The notes below the pieces were generated by a model that saw only the letters and a list, made by a program, of their open reading frames with translations, was not told the origin of the DNA and ran no database searches. From Hepatocystis sp. ex Piliocolobus tephrosceles (taxonomy: Eukaryota; Apicomplexa; Aconoidasida; Haemosporida; Plasmodiidae), in assembly GCA_902459845.2 (NCBI GenBank), contig CABPSV020000251.1, positions 1 to 14,830 of the forward strand: a DNA stretch of 14,830 nucleotides, read 5' to 3'. Numbering within the stretch: the stretch's first letter is position 1; each line of letters begins with the position of its first letter. Positions 1 to 8,908 of this stretch are shown piece after piece. The position numbers and the translations under genes were made by a program.

Positions 1-328
1 GAAAAAATATGGTATGAAAAAATATGGTATGAAAAAATATGGTATGAAAAAATATGGTATGAAAAAATATGGTATGAAAAAATATGGTATGAAAAAATAT
101 GGTATGAAAAAATATGGTATGAAAAAATATGGTATGAAAAAATATGGTATGAAAAAATATGGTATGAAAAAATATGGTATGAAAAAATATGGTATGAAAA
201 AATATGGTATGAAAAAATATGGTATGAAAAAATATGGTATGAAAAAATATGGTATGAAAAAATATGGTATGAAAAAATATGGTATGAAAAAATATGGTAT
301 GAAAAAATATGGTATGGAAAAACAAGTT
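1..328 (+). repeat. 15-bp minisatellite, 20 perfect complete units plus a partial and decayed edge copy
   Basis: The unit is ATGAAAAAATATGGT. A partial unit covers 1-13, 20 identical units cover 14-313, and a diverged unit follows at 314-328. No substitution is visible across the 20 units, which points to recent expansion or homogenisation. The array runs off the left edge, so its true length is unknown. Confidence 0.97.
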
Positions 329-409
329 ATGGAAAATGCAACATTGTGGGTCATATGTACAAATGCTAATCTTGAAAAACATTTTAATAGTAAGCAAAAA
401 AAAATGTAA
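2..409 (+). CDS. 3' end of a repeat protein gene, (MKKYG)n with a unique tail; 5' end outside the window
   Basis: The frame is open from base 2 to a TAA at 407-409 and has no required start inside the window, because the repeat continues past the left edge. It encodes KKYG, then 20 identical MKKYG units, then two decayed units (MEKQV, MENAT) and a 26-residue unique tail ending in a Lys-rich stretch. The ATG at 14 is simply the first in the array and is unlikely to be the true start. I do not recognise the protein. The repeat is highly basic and Tyr-rich, and the tail shows no membrane segment or known domain. The gene would converge on SMC1 with a 187-bp spacer, a normal tail-to-tail arrangement. 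Doubt remains because the 15-bp unit is free of stops in most frames, so an open frame here is weak evidence of coding. In favour is the frame staying open for 94 bases beyond the array. Confidence 0.45.
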   Translation, partial: KKYGMKKYGMKKYGMKKYGMKKYGMKKYGMKKYGMKKYGMKKYGMKKYGMKKYGMKKYGMKKYGMKKYGMKKYGMKKYGMKKYGMKKYGMKKYGMKKYGMKKYGMEKQVMENATLWVICTNANLEKHFNSKQKKM

Positions 410-515
410 TACATAAAATTGTATAAGCCACACAAAAATGAATGCCCCAGTCACACATACGCGCCCATGAGTACTTATACAAACTCCCCTTTACTTAATA
501 TTCCATTTGTCCAGT

Positions 516-552
<37 letters not shown>

Positions 553-596
553 GTGTGTGTATATGCACTATTGTCACTAAACCAAACCCCCCAATC
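410..596. other. Convergent intergenic spacer with (TA)n microsatellite
   Basis: This 187-bp spacer lies between the stop of the repeat gene (409) and the stop of SMC1 (597). It holds a (TA)n run at 518-548 followed by a short TG-rich stretch. It should contain the 3' untranslated regions of both genes. I see no other gene in it. Confidence 0.7.
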
Positions 597-3500
597 CTAA
601 CGATATTTGCTTATATCCAGTGTAATTGTTTTAGAAGAGTTTTTTTGCTTATTCTTGTACACCCCTATCAAACTTTGACTTTTGGCAAAAAACCTGTCCT
701 TCAAAGAAATAACAATAACTTGACTGTTAATAGAATTAAGGTATCTTGTTAATGAGTTAATTTTAATTGGGTCCATGTTTGCATCTACTTCATCAAGGAT
801 AATAAAAGAGTTATTAATATATTTTTGTATTGAAAATATTAAAGCTAATGCACTAATACTTTTTTCACCACCACTTAGTTCACATATTTCATAGTATCTT
901 TTGTTTGGTGGCATATTATTATATTTAATACCACAATAAAATGGTTCATCATCTTTATTAAATTCATTATAATTATACAAATCTAAAAATGCTTGTCCAC
1001 CTACATGATGATTTACATTATATGTTAAATTATTATATACATTATCTATAATATTTTTAATATAATTAAAACAATGTAAAAATTTATACGATCTTTTTTT
1101 TTGTAAAATTCTAAAATTTCGTTCAAATAAATTACATTCTTTTCTTTCTTCATTTAATGAAGTATCTATTATTTTTAATTTATTTAATAATTGTTCATAT
1201 TCATTTTCAGCATTACTATTAACATTTCTTAATTTTAATATTTTACTTTTTCTTTCTATTTCTTTTTCCATTTTTTCTTTTTCATTATTTATTTCCTTTT
1301 CACTTTCTAACTTTTTTAAATCTTCTCCCAAATCATCAAAATTAATATTCGTTAAAATTATATCAGTTTCATCCTCATTATCCTCCTCCTCCTCCTCCTC
1401 ATCATCCTCCTCATTATCCTCATCATTATAAATCGAATTATTTATTTTGTTTCTCCTATGTTTTGTGTTTTTATTATTGTTATTACTATGCTTACTTTCC
1501 GAATCTGATATAGAATCACTACTGTTTGATGATGTACTATTGTCATCATCACTACCTGTACTGTCATCTTCTCCTTGTAATAACCTACTCTTTCTGCGTC
1601 CTCCATAGGTAGTAGTAGTAGTTTTTTTTTTTTTTTTTTTTTTTCCCGATTTTTTTGACTTATTATTTGATAAACCTGATTTATCATTTTTTTCATAATA
1701 ATCAAGCAAAACGTTTGATGTTGTAAAAATATTTATTCCATTTATATCACATTCATTTATAACATCTTTTAAAAATTGGGTATATATTTCTATTTTTTGA
1801 ATACAATTTTCGATTTTATTTTCAATCTGTTCATGTTTTTCAAAACTAGAGTTTACTTGTTCACGTAACATATTTAATTCATGATCTATACTATTGATAT
1901 GTTTATGTAAATCTAATTTTTTATTTTCTAACTCAATTATATTAGAATTTATTTTTTCTATTTTTTTATTAATTTCCATTTCTTCTTTTTTTAACTGTTC
2001 CATTTTTTTTTTTACATCTTCTTCACTTCCTATTTTTTTTTCATTTTTTCTAGTAATATTTATTTCATTTTTTTTGTCTAACAGTTCATTAATATCATCA
2101 TTTATTTTTTTTATGTTATTTTCGATTCTTTCAATTTGTTCGGCAATCTGTTCCATTATTTTTTTATTATGTTCTACTATTTCATATATATTATCTGTAT
2201 TAAATTTTTTATTCATATCTTTATAACAATCTTTTTGATAAAAAGATAAACCATTTCTTTCTTTTAATAACTCTTTTTCATAATTATGTAATATATCTAT
2301 TTTTTTTTTTAAATCTATATTTTGTAACTTTTCAATTTTGTCTTCATATGAATACATAGTACTACTTTTTGCTTCAATTGATTTTTCAAATATATTTTGT
2401 TTTATTAATAAGATTCCTACTTTTTTTTTATTCAATTCTAATTCGTTATTATCTTTATTTAACATTTCATTTGTTTCTATTATTTTTTTGTTTAATTCGT
2501 TTATACTATTATAACATTCATCCTTTTCGTTTAACAGTTTATTATACAAGTTAATACTTAATCGTTTATTGTTAAATCTTTCCTTATCAATACTGTTAGA
2601 AGTTATGTCAATAATTAAATTGTTATGTTTTGAAATTATATGTCCATTAAAAGTAACTATATTTACATACAAATTGGGAAATTTCTGTTTTATGTCTTCC
2701 GCATCTTTTATTTTTTCCACTATTAATGTATTCTCTCCAATTAGATAATCAAATAACATTTTATATTTTTCATTACATAATAAACAGTTACTTGCTAAAA
2801 TTACATTTCTTTTTCGAAATGAATTTATAACTTTGTCAATTTGATTAAATGTCATGTTATCTGTTTCACTTAATTCGTTGGGATCATCTAACTCTCCATC
2901 ATTGTCTCCATTGTCATAACTATCATTTCCTTTCATTCTTATTCTAGATTTCATTATATTTTTTTTTTTTTTTTTTATTTTTTCAATAAAGTTTTCATAT
3001 GGAATAAAATCCATTCTGTATAACTTATTATCTTTCAAATATTTAATACATTTTGTACAACTATCTATATTACGAACTACTATAAAATTGTTATATTTTT
3101 GAATTGCATTATTAACAGCTGTATAATATTTTGGATTTGTTACTTCATACAAATTACATACCTCATCATATATTTCATTTTCTCCAAATTGATTTTTTAA
3201 ATTTTTTATTACTTCTTTTCTTTTTTCATAATAATTTAATTCATTTTTATGTATATTCAAAATGTTTATATCTTCTTGAATTTGTTCTATTTTTTTTTCT
3301 TTTAACAAAATTGTATCTGCCCATGTTTTTAAATTCACTTTATTTGTTTCAACATGTTCTTTACCACTTATTATCAAATTATTTAATTTATTTATTTGTA
3401 AATTTATTTCATCTAAAGCATATTTTTCCGATTTTAATTCTAACTCTTCTTTTTGTTTTTTTCTACTCATGTTATCACATTCTTCTTGCAATTCTTTAAT

Positions 3501-6002
3501 ATCTTTTTTTATCGAATTGGTTAAATTAGTATAATTATTTATATTTACATTACTGTTAGCACAAAGATAATAATATTTTTCTTTACATTCTTTATATTCA
3601 TCCAAATTTTCAATTAAATCGATAATATTGTACTTATCTGACCACTCCATTTGATTATTGCTGTTACCACCCACATTATTACTCTTATCTAACAACGAAA
3701 GTGCGTTTTTTTCACCACCTTTGTGTTTACTTTTTCTACCAGGATTACTAACAACACCACTTTTTTCTCCTTCTTTAAAATAAAAATCATAAACAAAACT
3801 ATGGTTTTGTTTTACCCAATTTTTTATATTCTCATATTTGTTTAAAAATTGTTTATTCATATCTATATTTTTTTGATACTCCAAATTTAACTTTTTATTT
3901 TGTTCTTTTATTTGTTCATTTAGATTATCCAAAAAACTAGAACAATGATTTTGCATATTTGTCTGAATTTTATCATTTGCAATTATTTTATTTAAAAAAT
4001 TTTCACTGAATTTTCGTTTTTCACTTATTTCATTAAGTCCTATCTTCTGCTTATTTAATTCATTTTTATAATTCTTTATTTCGTCATCAATTTTTAAATA
4101 CTCTTTTTTTTTTAATAATCTTTTTCTTTCTAATTCATTAGCATTATTCTTATTTGTACTTAATACATCTTCTTCAAAATTTATTTTCTCATCTTTCAAA
4201 TGTAATAACATTTCTTTAAATTTCTCTTTACTCTTATGATAATGATACAAACGAAATAAATAATATATTTTTATCTCCAATTCATAATCTTCTTTCATTT
4301 TACTATGTTCAATATTTTTATTTATCAAAGCTTTATGTAATTTTATTTCTTGTTCTATTTTTTTCTTGTCATTCAGGTAATTTTTACAAGAAATTTGTTT
4401 TTCTTTTAATTTCTCTTTTACATCTTCATAAATCTGTTCATATTCATCTGACCCACTAATATATTCAAACAACTTAGCTAACTCAGTTGGTTTTTTATTA
4501 ATAATATCTTCTATATCTCCTTGAAAAATTAAACAAGTTTTCGTTTTTGTTTCTATTCTATTCTTTCGTAAAAATGTAGTATATTCTTTATGATCAACTA
4601 ATTTATCATTAATATAAAAATTACTTACTCCTTTATAATTTAATGTACGTTTTATTTCAACATTTTCTTTATTACGTTCAATAATTAATTTAACATAACA
4701 TTTTCTTTTACTTATAACATCCAATTTCTCATTTTCCTTATGATAAATTAAATTTTTTAAATTTTTTGCACGTAAATATTTATTGTTTATACCTAACACA
4801 AAACAAATACAATCCATTAAATTGGATTTACCTGATCCATTTGGTCCTATAATTGCAGTAAATTTTGAAAAAGGACCTATTACATTTTCATTTTCATAAC
4901 TTTTAAAATTACATACTATTATATATTTTATAAAACATAAACCTTCTTCTTTATATGGTATAGTAGATGACAACATACTTATGTTACTACTACCTAAATA
5001 ATCTTGGGACACAGATAAATCATTTATTTTTAAATTTAGGCTCTTGTCAGGATAAAAACTGTTCCTTCCTACCATAGCAGGACTCATCGTTCCTCCAACT
5101 AACGACGAGTTTGTCTCTTTTTGATAAAGTGTATTTGTGTTTTGTCCTGTTGTAACATTCGAATCATTTTTTGAATCAGTTATATTTATACTTTCGTTTA
5201 TGTTACCATTTATATTATTCACATTATTTCCTTTTTTTTTTTCCCTACCTGTTTCGTTAGGATCTACCTTATTACGGTTCATATTACTACTACTGTCACC
5301 ACCGTCACCACTGTCACCACTGTCATCACTATCACTATCACTACTCTTTTTGTTCTTATCATAAGGATTTTCAGTACTACTACTACTACTAACACTACCG
5401 CCAACACCAATACCACCACCACCACTAACATTTATATTGTCATCTTCCTCTCCATCCAATGACTTTTTTTTATTTCCTTTTCTTTTTTGTCTTAAAATAT
5501 TATCATCTTCTGTGTTTTTAAAAAATGGACTTTGTTCATATATACCCTTTTCCTTTGCATATACATTACTTTCATCATTATCTGTATGAATATCTATATT
5601 TATATTAGATTCCGATTTTTTTCTATTTTCTTGCCCCTTACCATTTTTTAATATACTACTTTTTTTTATTGTACTATCATCACTGTCCTCATCAATATAA
5701 CCATAAGTACCAACATTATTTCGTATATTTTTCAATGGTTTTAATTTTGTTTCTTTCAAAGTTTTAAAAGGGGTAATATTACTGTTTGATAAATAAACAG
5801 ATGGAGTAAGTGAAATATCTAACATACCATTGTTTATAAAACTATTAAAATCTTGGTCTACTAATTTTAATGAATTTCCTTCTAATGTATTTAGCTCACT
5901 AGTCGCATGACCACCAACATCTATACTTCTATCACTTTGATTATCATCTCCATAATAATCTGATAAAAACTTCTTGTTGTTTGCTTTCTTTTTGTTTTGC
6001 AT
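597..6002 (-). CDS. SMC1: Structural maintenance of chromosomes protein 1 (cohesin ATPase subunit)
   Basis: SMC1 pairs with SMC3 and a kleisin to form the cohesin ring that holds sister chromatids together in the nucleus. Numbering is from the ATG at 6002-6000 (1801 residues). An Asn/Ser/Asp-rich extension fills about 1-350. The N-terminal head follows with Walker A GPNGSGKS near 386-393 and an SMC1-type Q-loop segment (IFQGDIEDI). A first coiled coil leads to the hinge at about 935-1140, then a second coiled coil. The C-terminal head carries signature LSGGE at 1709-1713, Walker B ILDEVD with Glu at 1738, and the SMC1-like ending VISLKDRFF...SLIGVY, where the usual switch-loop His is replaced. 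All catalytic motifs are intact. Acidic and Lys-rich inserts interrupt the hinge and the second coiled coil, making it much longer than the roughly 1230-residue animal protein. No intron is seen. The frame is also open up to an ATG at 6149 (1850 residues), but that extension consists largely of a poly(A)-encoded Lys run and I favour 6002. Confidence 0.95.
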   Translation of the reverse strand: MQNKKKANNKKFLSDYYGDDNQSDRSIDVGGHATSELNTLEGNSLKLVDQDFNSFINNGMLDISLTPSVYLSNSNITPFKTLKETKLKPLKNIRNNVGTYGYIDEDSDDSTIKKSSILKNGKGQENRKKSESNINIDIHTDNDESNVYAKEKGIYEQSPFFKNTEDDNILRQKRKGNKKKSLDGEEDDNINVSGGGGIGVGGSVSSSSSTENPYDKNKKSSDSDSDDSGDSGDGGDSSSNMNRNKVDPNETGREKKKGNNVNNINGNINESINITDSKNDSNVTTGQNTNTLYQKETNSSLVGGTMSPAMVGRNSFYPDKSLNLKINDLSVSQDYLGSSNISMLSSTIPYKEEGLCFIKYIIVCNFKSYENENVIGPFSKFTAIIGPNGSGKSNLMDCICFVLGINNKYLRAKNLKNLIYHKENEKLDVISKRKCYVKLIIERNKENVEIKRTLNYKGVSNFYINDKLVDHKEYTTFLRKNRIETKTKTCLIFQGDIEDIINKKPTELAKLFEYISGSDEYEQIYEDVKEKLKEKQISCKNYLNDKKKIEQEIKLHKALINKNIEHSKMKEDYELEIKIYYLFRLYHYHKSKEKFKEMLLHLKDEKINFEEDVLSTNKNNANELERKRLLKKKEYLKIDDEIKNYKNELNKQKIGLNEISEKRKFSENFLNKIIANDKIQTNMQNHCSSFLDNLNEQIKEQNKKLNLEYQKNIDMNKQFLNKYENIKNWVKQNHSFVYDFYFKEGEKSGVVSNPGRKSKHKGGEKNALSLLDKSNNVGGNSNNQMEWSDKYNIIDLIENLDEYKECKEKYYYLCANSNVNINNYTNLTNSIKKDIKELQEECDNMSRKKQKEELELKSEKYALDEINLQINKLNNLIISGKEHVETNKVNLKTWADTILLKEKKIEQIQEDINILNIHKNELNYYEKRKEVIKNLKNQFGENEIYDEVCNLYEVTNPKYYTAVNNAIQKYNNFIVVRNIDSCTKCIKYLKDNKLYRMDFIPYENFIEKIKKKKKNIMKSRIRMKGNDSYDNGDNDGELDDPNELSETDNMTFNQIDKVINSFRKRNVILASNCLLCNEKYKMLFDYLIGENTLIVEKIKDAEDIKQKFPNLYVNIVTFNGHIISKHNNLIIDITSNSIDKERFNNKRLSINLYNKLLNEKDECYNSINELNKKIIETNEMLNKDNNELELNKKKVGILLIKQNIFEKSIEAKSSTMYSYEDKIEKLQNIDLKKKIDILHNYEKELLKERNGLSFYQKDCYKDMNKKFNTDNIYEIVEHNKKIMEQIAEQIERIENNIKKINDDINELLDKKNEINITRKNEKKIGSEEDVKKKMEQLKKEEMEINKKIEKINSNIIELENKKLDLHKHINSIDHELNMLREQVNSSFEKHEQIENKIENCIQKIEIYTQFLKDVINECDINGINIFTTSNVLLDYYEKNDKSGLSNNKSKKSGKKKKKKKTTTTTYGGRRKSRLLQGEDDSTGSDDDNSTSSNSSDSISDSESKHSNNNNKNTKHRRNKINNSIYNDEDNEEDDEEEEEEDNEDETDIILTNINFDDLGEDLKKLESEKEINNEKEKMEKEIERKSKILKLRNVNSNAENEYEQLLNKLKIIDTSLNEERKECNLFERNFRILQKKRSYKFLHCFNYIKNIIDNVYNNLTYNVNHHVGGQAFLDLYNYNEFNKDDEPFYCGIKYNNMPPNKRYYEICELSGGEKSISALALIFSIQKYINNSFIILDEVDANMDPIKINSLTRYLNSINSQVIVISLKDRFFAKSQSLIGVYKNKQKNSSKTITLDISKYR
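1345..1690 (-). other. Low-complexity insert in the second coiled coil of SMC1
   Basis: Roughly residues 1438-1553 contain a Lys run encoded by a 23-base T tract on the plus strand (1622-1644), a Thr run, a Ser/Asp/Asn-rich part and a Glu/Asp block from GAG/GAT-type triplets (about 1375-1425). The flanking sequence is heptad-like coiled coil, so this looks like a disordered loop inserted into the arm. Such inserts are common in proteins of AT-rich Plasmodium species. Confidence 0.8.
2880..2990 (-). other. Charged low-complexity insert within the SMC1 hinge
   Basis: Between the conserved hinge segment around RMDFIPYENF and the segment around NVILASNCLLCNEKY lies a Lys run (T tract near 2958-2977 on the plus strand) followed by an Asp/Asn/Glu-rich stretch. 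In animal SMC1 the hinge is compact here, so this is probably a surface loop extension. Confidence 0.65.
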
Positions 6003-6097
6003 ACTCTTATATTTTACATAATAATACAAAAAAAATGTTTGATGATATGTTGAGGTGTACGCGGGAAAGAACACTGTAGTGGGTTGTAACTTTTTTT

Positions 6098-6099
<2 letters not shown>

Positions 6100-6129
<30 letters not shown>
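6100..6129. repeat. 30-base homopolymer (T on plus strand) upstream of the SMC1 start
   Basis: Read on the minus strand this is 30 consecutive A. If SMC1 started at 6149 it would encode ten Lys codons near residue 10. It resembles the poly(A) runs in Plasmodium 5' leaders, which is one reason to prefer the ATG at 6002 as the start. Confidence 0.9.
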
Positions 6130-6130
<1 letters not shown>

Positions 6131-6581
6131 GCGCTCGTATGAATGACAAAACAAAAAATCAAGGTCGGTCGAGTCAAGTGATGCAAACAACGCAAACCAA
6201 AACAAACAAAAAAAAAAAAAAAATAAAATAAAATAAAAATAAATAAATAGCTAGTTACATATTAAATGTGGTCAATTTAAATGTGGTTAATGTGTGTTCA
6301 TAAAAAAAATAAAAAAATAAACTATTTTAATGATATTATATCAAATATATAGTTGTAAAATATGTACAACTCATAACACGTATGAACATATATTTGTACA
6401 TATATATTTAAAAAATGTTCTAACAATTTAAAAAAAGAAGATTCAAGTAAGCATTAATCATACGTACATATATATACATATGTATATATGTTTATGCCTT
6501 AGCTTGAGTTTTAAGTAGTATGCTGCTAATGCTACCACTTTAATAAAGGGTATTTTACATATTAAACATATTTGCAAAAAC

Positions 6582-6612
<31 letters not shown>
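6582..6612. repeat. (TA)n microsatellite in the divergent region
   Basis: This is an almost pure alternating TA tract with one AA step near 6590. It lies in non-coding sequence, and no function is implied. Confidence 0.85.
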
Positions 6613-6823
6613 GTAAATTTTAATTCATTATTTTAACTTTTATTATTTTGATTACAAAAATGGAAAATAAAAAAAATTGCTTCAAAATTGTAACTGTTTT
6701 CTTAAACATAATTTTTTTTTTTTTTTTATATACATATACAAAAAGCTTATTCGTAAAATGAAATGATACACTATGTTATTGTTTTATTTTTTTTTAAACT
6801 TTAATTGTACAATTATGGAAAAA

Positions 6824-6825
6824 NN
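6824..6825. other. Two ambiguous bases (NN), assembly gap or uncalled bases
   Basis: Two N characters interrupt A-rich sequence in the divergent region. They may mark a closed scaffold gap of uncertain size, so distances across this point may be wrong. Confidence 0.95.
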
Positions 6826-7527
6826 CATATACATATATAATGTTTAAACTTAAAGGTTGTGTGATATATATAAAAAAAAAAAAAAAGTATATACACAAAT
6901 GTTAACAAGGGGTAGAGGAGGAAAAAGAAGAAATAAGTATGCGTTATTTATTGTCTCACACAAACATATAAAACTGTATACATGTATATATGTATGGATT
7001 TATACCTATAAAATAATCCCATGTATAATTATTCACATTTATGATTAATCATAAAACAATTATCAATAATTTTTTATATTTACTTTCTATACAGGTGAAT
7101 ATACACACACTTAAATATTTTTCATGTGTTTACATTTATGCATTTTGTAAAAAAAAAAAAAAAAATCACTATTTTCGTTTCAAAACGGAAAATAAAATTT
7201 TTTTAAAAGGTAAATCAAATAATGTAAAGTAAAAAAAAAGATGGATAAATTAAATGAATATTAAGTGTTGTGCTTTAATTATGTAGCGCAAACGAAAAAA
7301 ACAAAAATAAACAAAAAAAGGCAAACATAAGGTAAAATATTTTCTTCTTGTTCGTTTGATTTTATGTATATAAGCACATTTTCCATAATATTCAAGTTAT
7401 ATGCATACACAAACAGCAAAGTTTCATATATGCATGTGCTTTTAAAAATCAAACTTTAAAAAAGTATATTGATCTTCCGTAGTTAGTTTTTTTTTTTTTT
7501 TCGGTTCTTAGGTACATGTTTATTTAT

Positions 7528-7575
7528 TTTTTTTATAATATTGTTTTTTTATAATATTGTTTTTTTATAATATTT
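7528..7575. repeat. 16-bp tandem repeat, three copies
   Basis: The core TTTTTTATAATATTG recurs with ATAATA beginning at 7535, 7551 and 7567, an exact 16-bp period. It lies in non-coding sequence. Confidence 0.8.
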
Positions 7576-7729
7576 TTTTTTTTGTATATTTAGGTATTTT
7601 ATTTATGTTCAGTTTTAGACATTTTTATTGTATGTACAAATGAATAATAAAAAAAAAGAACATTTTTAATGTGGTTAATATTATATAATACCAATTTTTA
7701 GCTTAGTTTTGCATAACTTTGTAAAAAAC

Positions 7730-7755
7730 TTTTTTTTTTTTTTTTTTTTTTTTTT
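7730..7755. repeat. 26-base poly(T) tract
   Basis: This is an uninterrupted run of T in the middle of the divergent region. Long poly(dA:dT) runs tend to exclude nucleosomes, so it may help keep the shared promoter region open. That role is inference. Confidence 0.9.
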
Positions 7756-8218
7756 AAACATTAGACAAATTTTTACATTGCGTAAAAGTGTATATATTTA
7801 TTTTATATTATTTTTTATTTGTAAGGGTAAAACATAGAAACAATTTTTTATAGTAAAAAGTAGATGCTTTTAGTGAATACAATTTAAATATATTAACAAA
7901 TAAGTATTACATATGTATTTATTTTTATAGAGAAAATATAGCTTTTGCATTGAAAATTTAAAGGAAATGAGTGCATGTGCATATATATGTGTAAAACGCA
8001 CGTACTAGGTCACAATAAAGATACTTTTTATTATCCTATTAATTTCTCAATGAAAAAAATAAGCAAACAAACAAACATACAAAATATATTTTATATTATG
8101 ATCCGTTGTCAATAACTTTATTATTTTTTATTTTTATATTCTTAAAATATGCATAACTAATAAATAGTTTCGATTATGCAAGTACACAGTTCTCTGACCC
8201 ACAGTTTTAGCAAAAAAC

Positions 8219-8246
8219 AAAAAAAAAAAAAAAAAAAAAAAAAAAA
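8219..8246. repeat. 28-base poly(A) tract
   Basis: This is an uninterrupted run of A about 660 bp upstream of the PF16 start. It lies in non-coding sequence. Confidence 0.9.
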
Positions 8247-8348
8247 TAGGTTTTTCTGTGTCAAATTATTTAGTGTGTGTAAAAATAATGACTAAATGAG
8301 CTTGTGAAAAAAGGAAAATAGTTCCGTTATGCACGAAAATAGCATACC

Positions 8349-8392
8349 TATATATATATATATATATATATATAGATGTATATATATATATA
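8349..8392. repeat. (TA)n microsatellite with TAGATG interruptions
   Basis: A TA run covers 8349-8374, then GATG, then a second TA run that ends in another GATGTATA. It is a compound microsatellite. Confidence 0.85.
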
Positions 8393-8608
8393 GATGTATA
8401 GGTACACGTATGTATAAAAATAAACACGTATTTTAAAGATATACATACATTACATATATTTCTCCTAACAATGTTTTATAAAAAAAATAGTTAACACTCA
8501 ATTGACATGTAAATATATATTAGCTATAATATAGATTCATATGTGCTTACATACACACACCAAAAATATAATAATTTTGTGAATACTTAAAAAAATAAAT
8601 AAAATAGA

Positions 8609-8678
8609 ATAACCTACTGATATGCATGAAAAAATAAAAAATAATAACCTACTGATATGCATAAAAAAATAAAAAAAA
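8609..8678. repeat. 35-bp direct repeat, two tandem copies
   Basis: Copies at 8609-8643 and 8644-8678 share the core ATAACCTACTGATATGCAT followed by an A-rich tail. The differences are confined to the tail. Each copy carries an ATGCAT palindrome. Confidence 0.9.
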
Positions 8679-8700
8679 ATAATAATAATTTATTTGGTTT

Positions 8701-8853
8701 ACACGGTTACTTAACTAGTTCGAAATAATTTATTTAGTCCAAATAATTTATTTAATGTATGCACTAACTTAACTAGTTCAAAATAGTTCATTCTGCACAC
8801 TCGGTTACTTTTCTAGCACAAAAATAGTTTATTTGCACACTCAATAATTTTAC
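8701..8853. repeat. Degenerate 33-40-bp repeats upstream of PF16, with repeated TGCAC
   Basis: Related segments begin at 8701, 8761, 8795 and 8835. They share parts of the consensus GCACACTCGGTTACTTAACT then AGTTCAAAATAGTTTATTT; a shorter half-copy lies at 8738-8754. TGCAC occurs at 8760, 8794 and 8834. The cluster ends just before the poly(A) run that abuts the PF16 start codon. Confidence 0.75.
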
Positions 8854-8857
8854 AGCT

Positions 8858-8861
<4 letters not shown>

Positions 8862-8908
<47 letters not shown>
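8862..8908. repeat. 47-base poly(A) directly abutting the PF16 ATG
   Basis: A runs without interruption from 8862 to 8908 and the next base is the A of the start codon. In the mRNA the ribosome would meet a pure A leader immediately before AUG. The run length is likely to be imprecise because homopolymers are poorly sequenced. Confidence 0.9.

Larger units (their letters stand above)
6003..8908. other. Divergent (head-to-head) intergenic region with the promoters of SMC1 and PF16
   Basis: These 2.9 kb separate the SMC1 start (minus strand) from the PF16 start (plus strand) and must include both 5' untranslated regions and promoters. The region is dominated by homopolymers, (TA)n tracts and short A/T-rich repeats, listed separately. 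Short open frames at 6857-7048 and 7041-7232 have no recognisable content and are not supported as genes. I see no tRNA, rRNA or other structured RNA. Confidence 0.75.

Noticed and set aside
1..328. Regular repeats at the left edge considered as a CRISPR array or centromeric satellite
   Set aside because: There are no spacers between units, the host is a eukaryote, and the array ends in an open frame beside a normal gene.
1894..5364. Several plus-strand open frames rich in Phe, Leu and Ser that look like membrane proteins
   Set aside because: They are the complement of Lys/Asn/Glu-rich SMC1 codons, which always give Phe/Leu/Ser-rich antisense frames.
6857..7232. Two overlapping 63-codon open frames in the divergent region
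   Set aside because: They have A-run-derived Lys stretches and no domain; open frames this short occur by chance.
7617..7767. AGACA/TGTCT elements in the divergent region considered as male-gametocyte promoter motifs
   Set aside because: I noticed only two (7617-7621 and 7763-7767). With this base composition about three would be expected by chance in a region this size.
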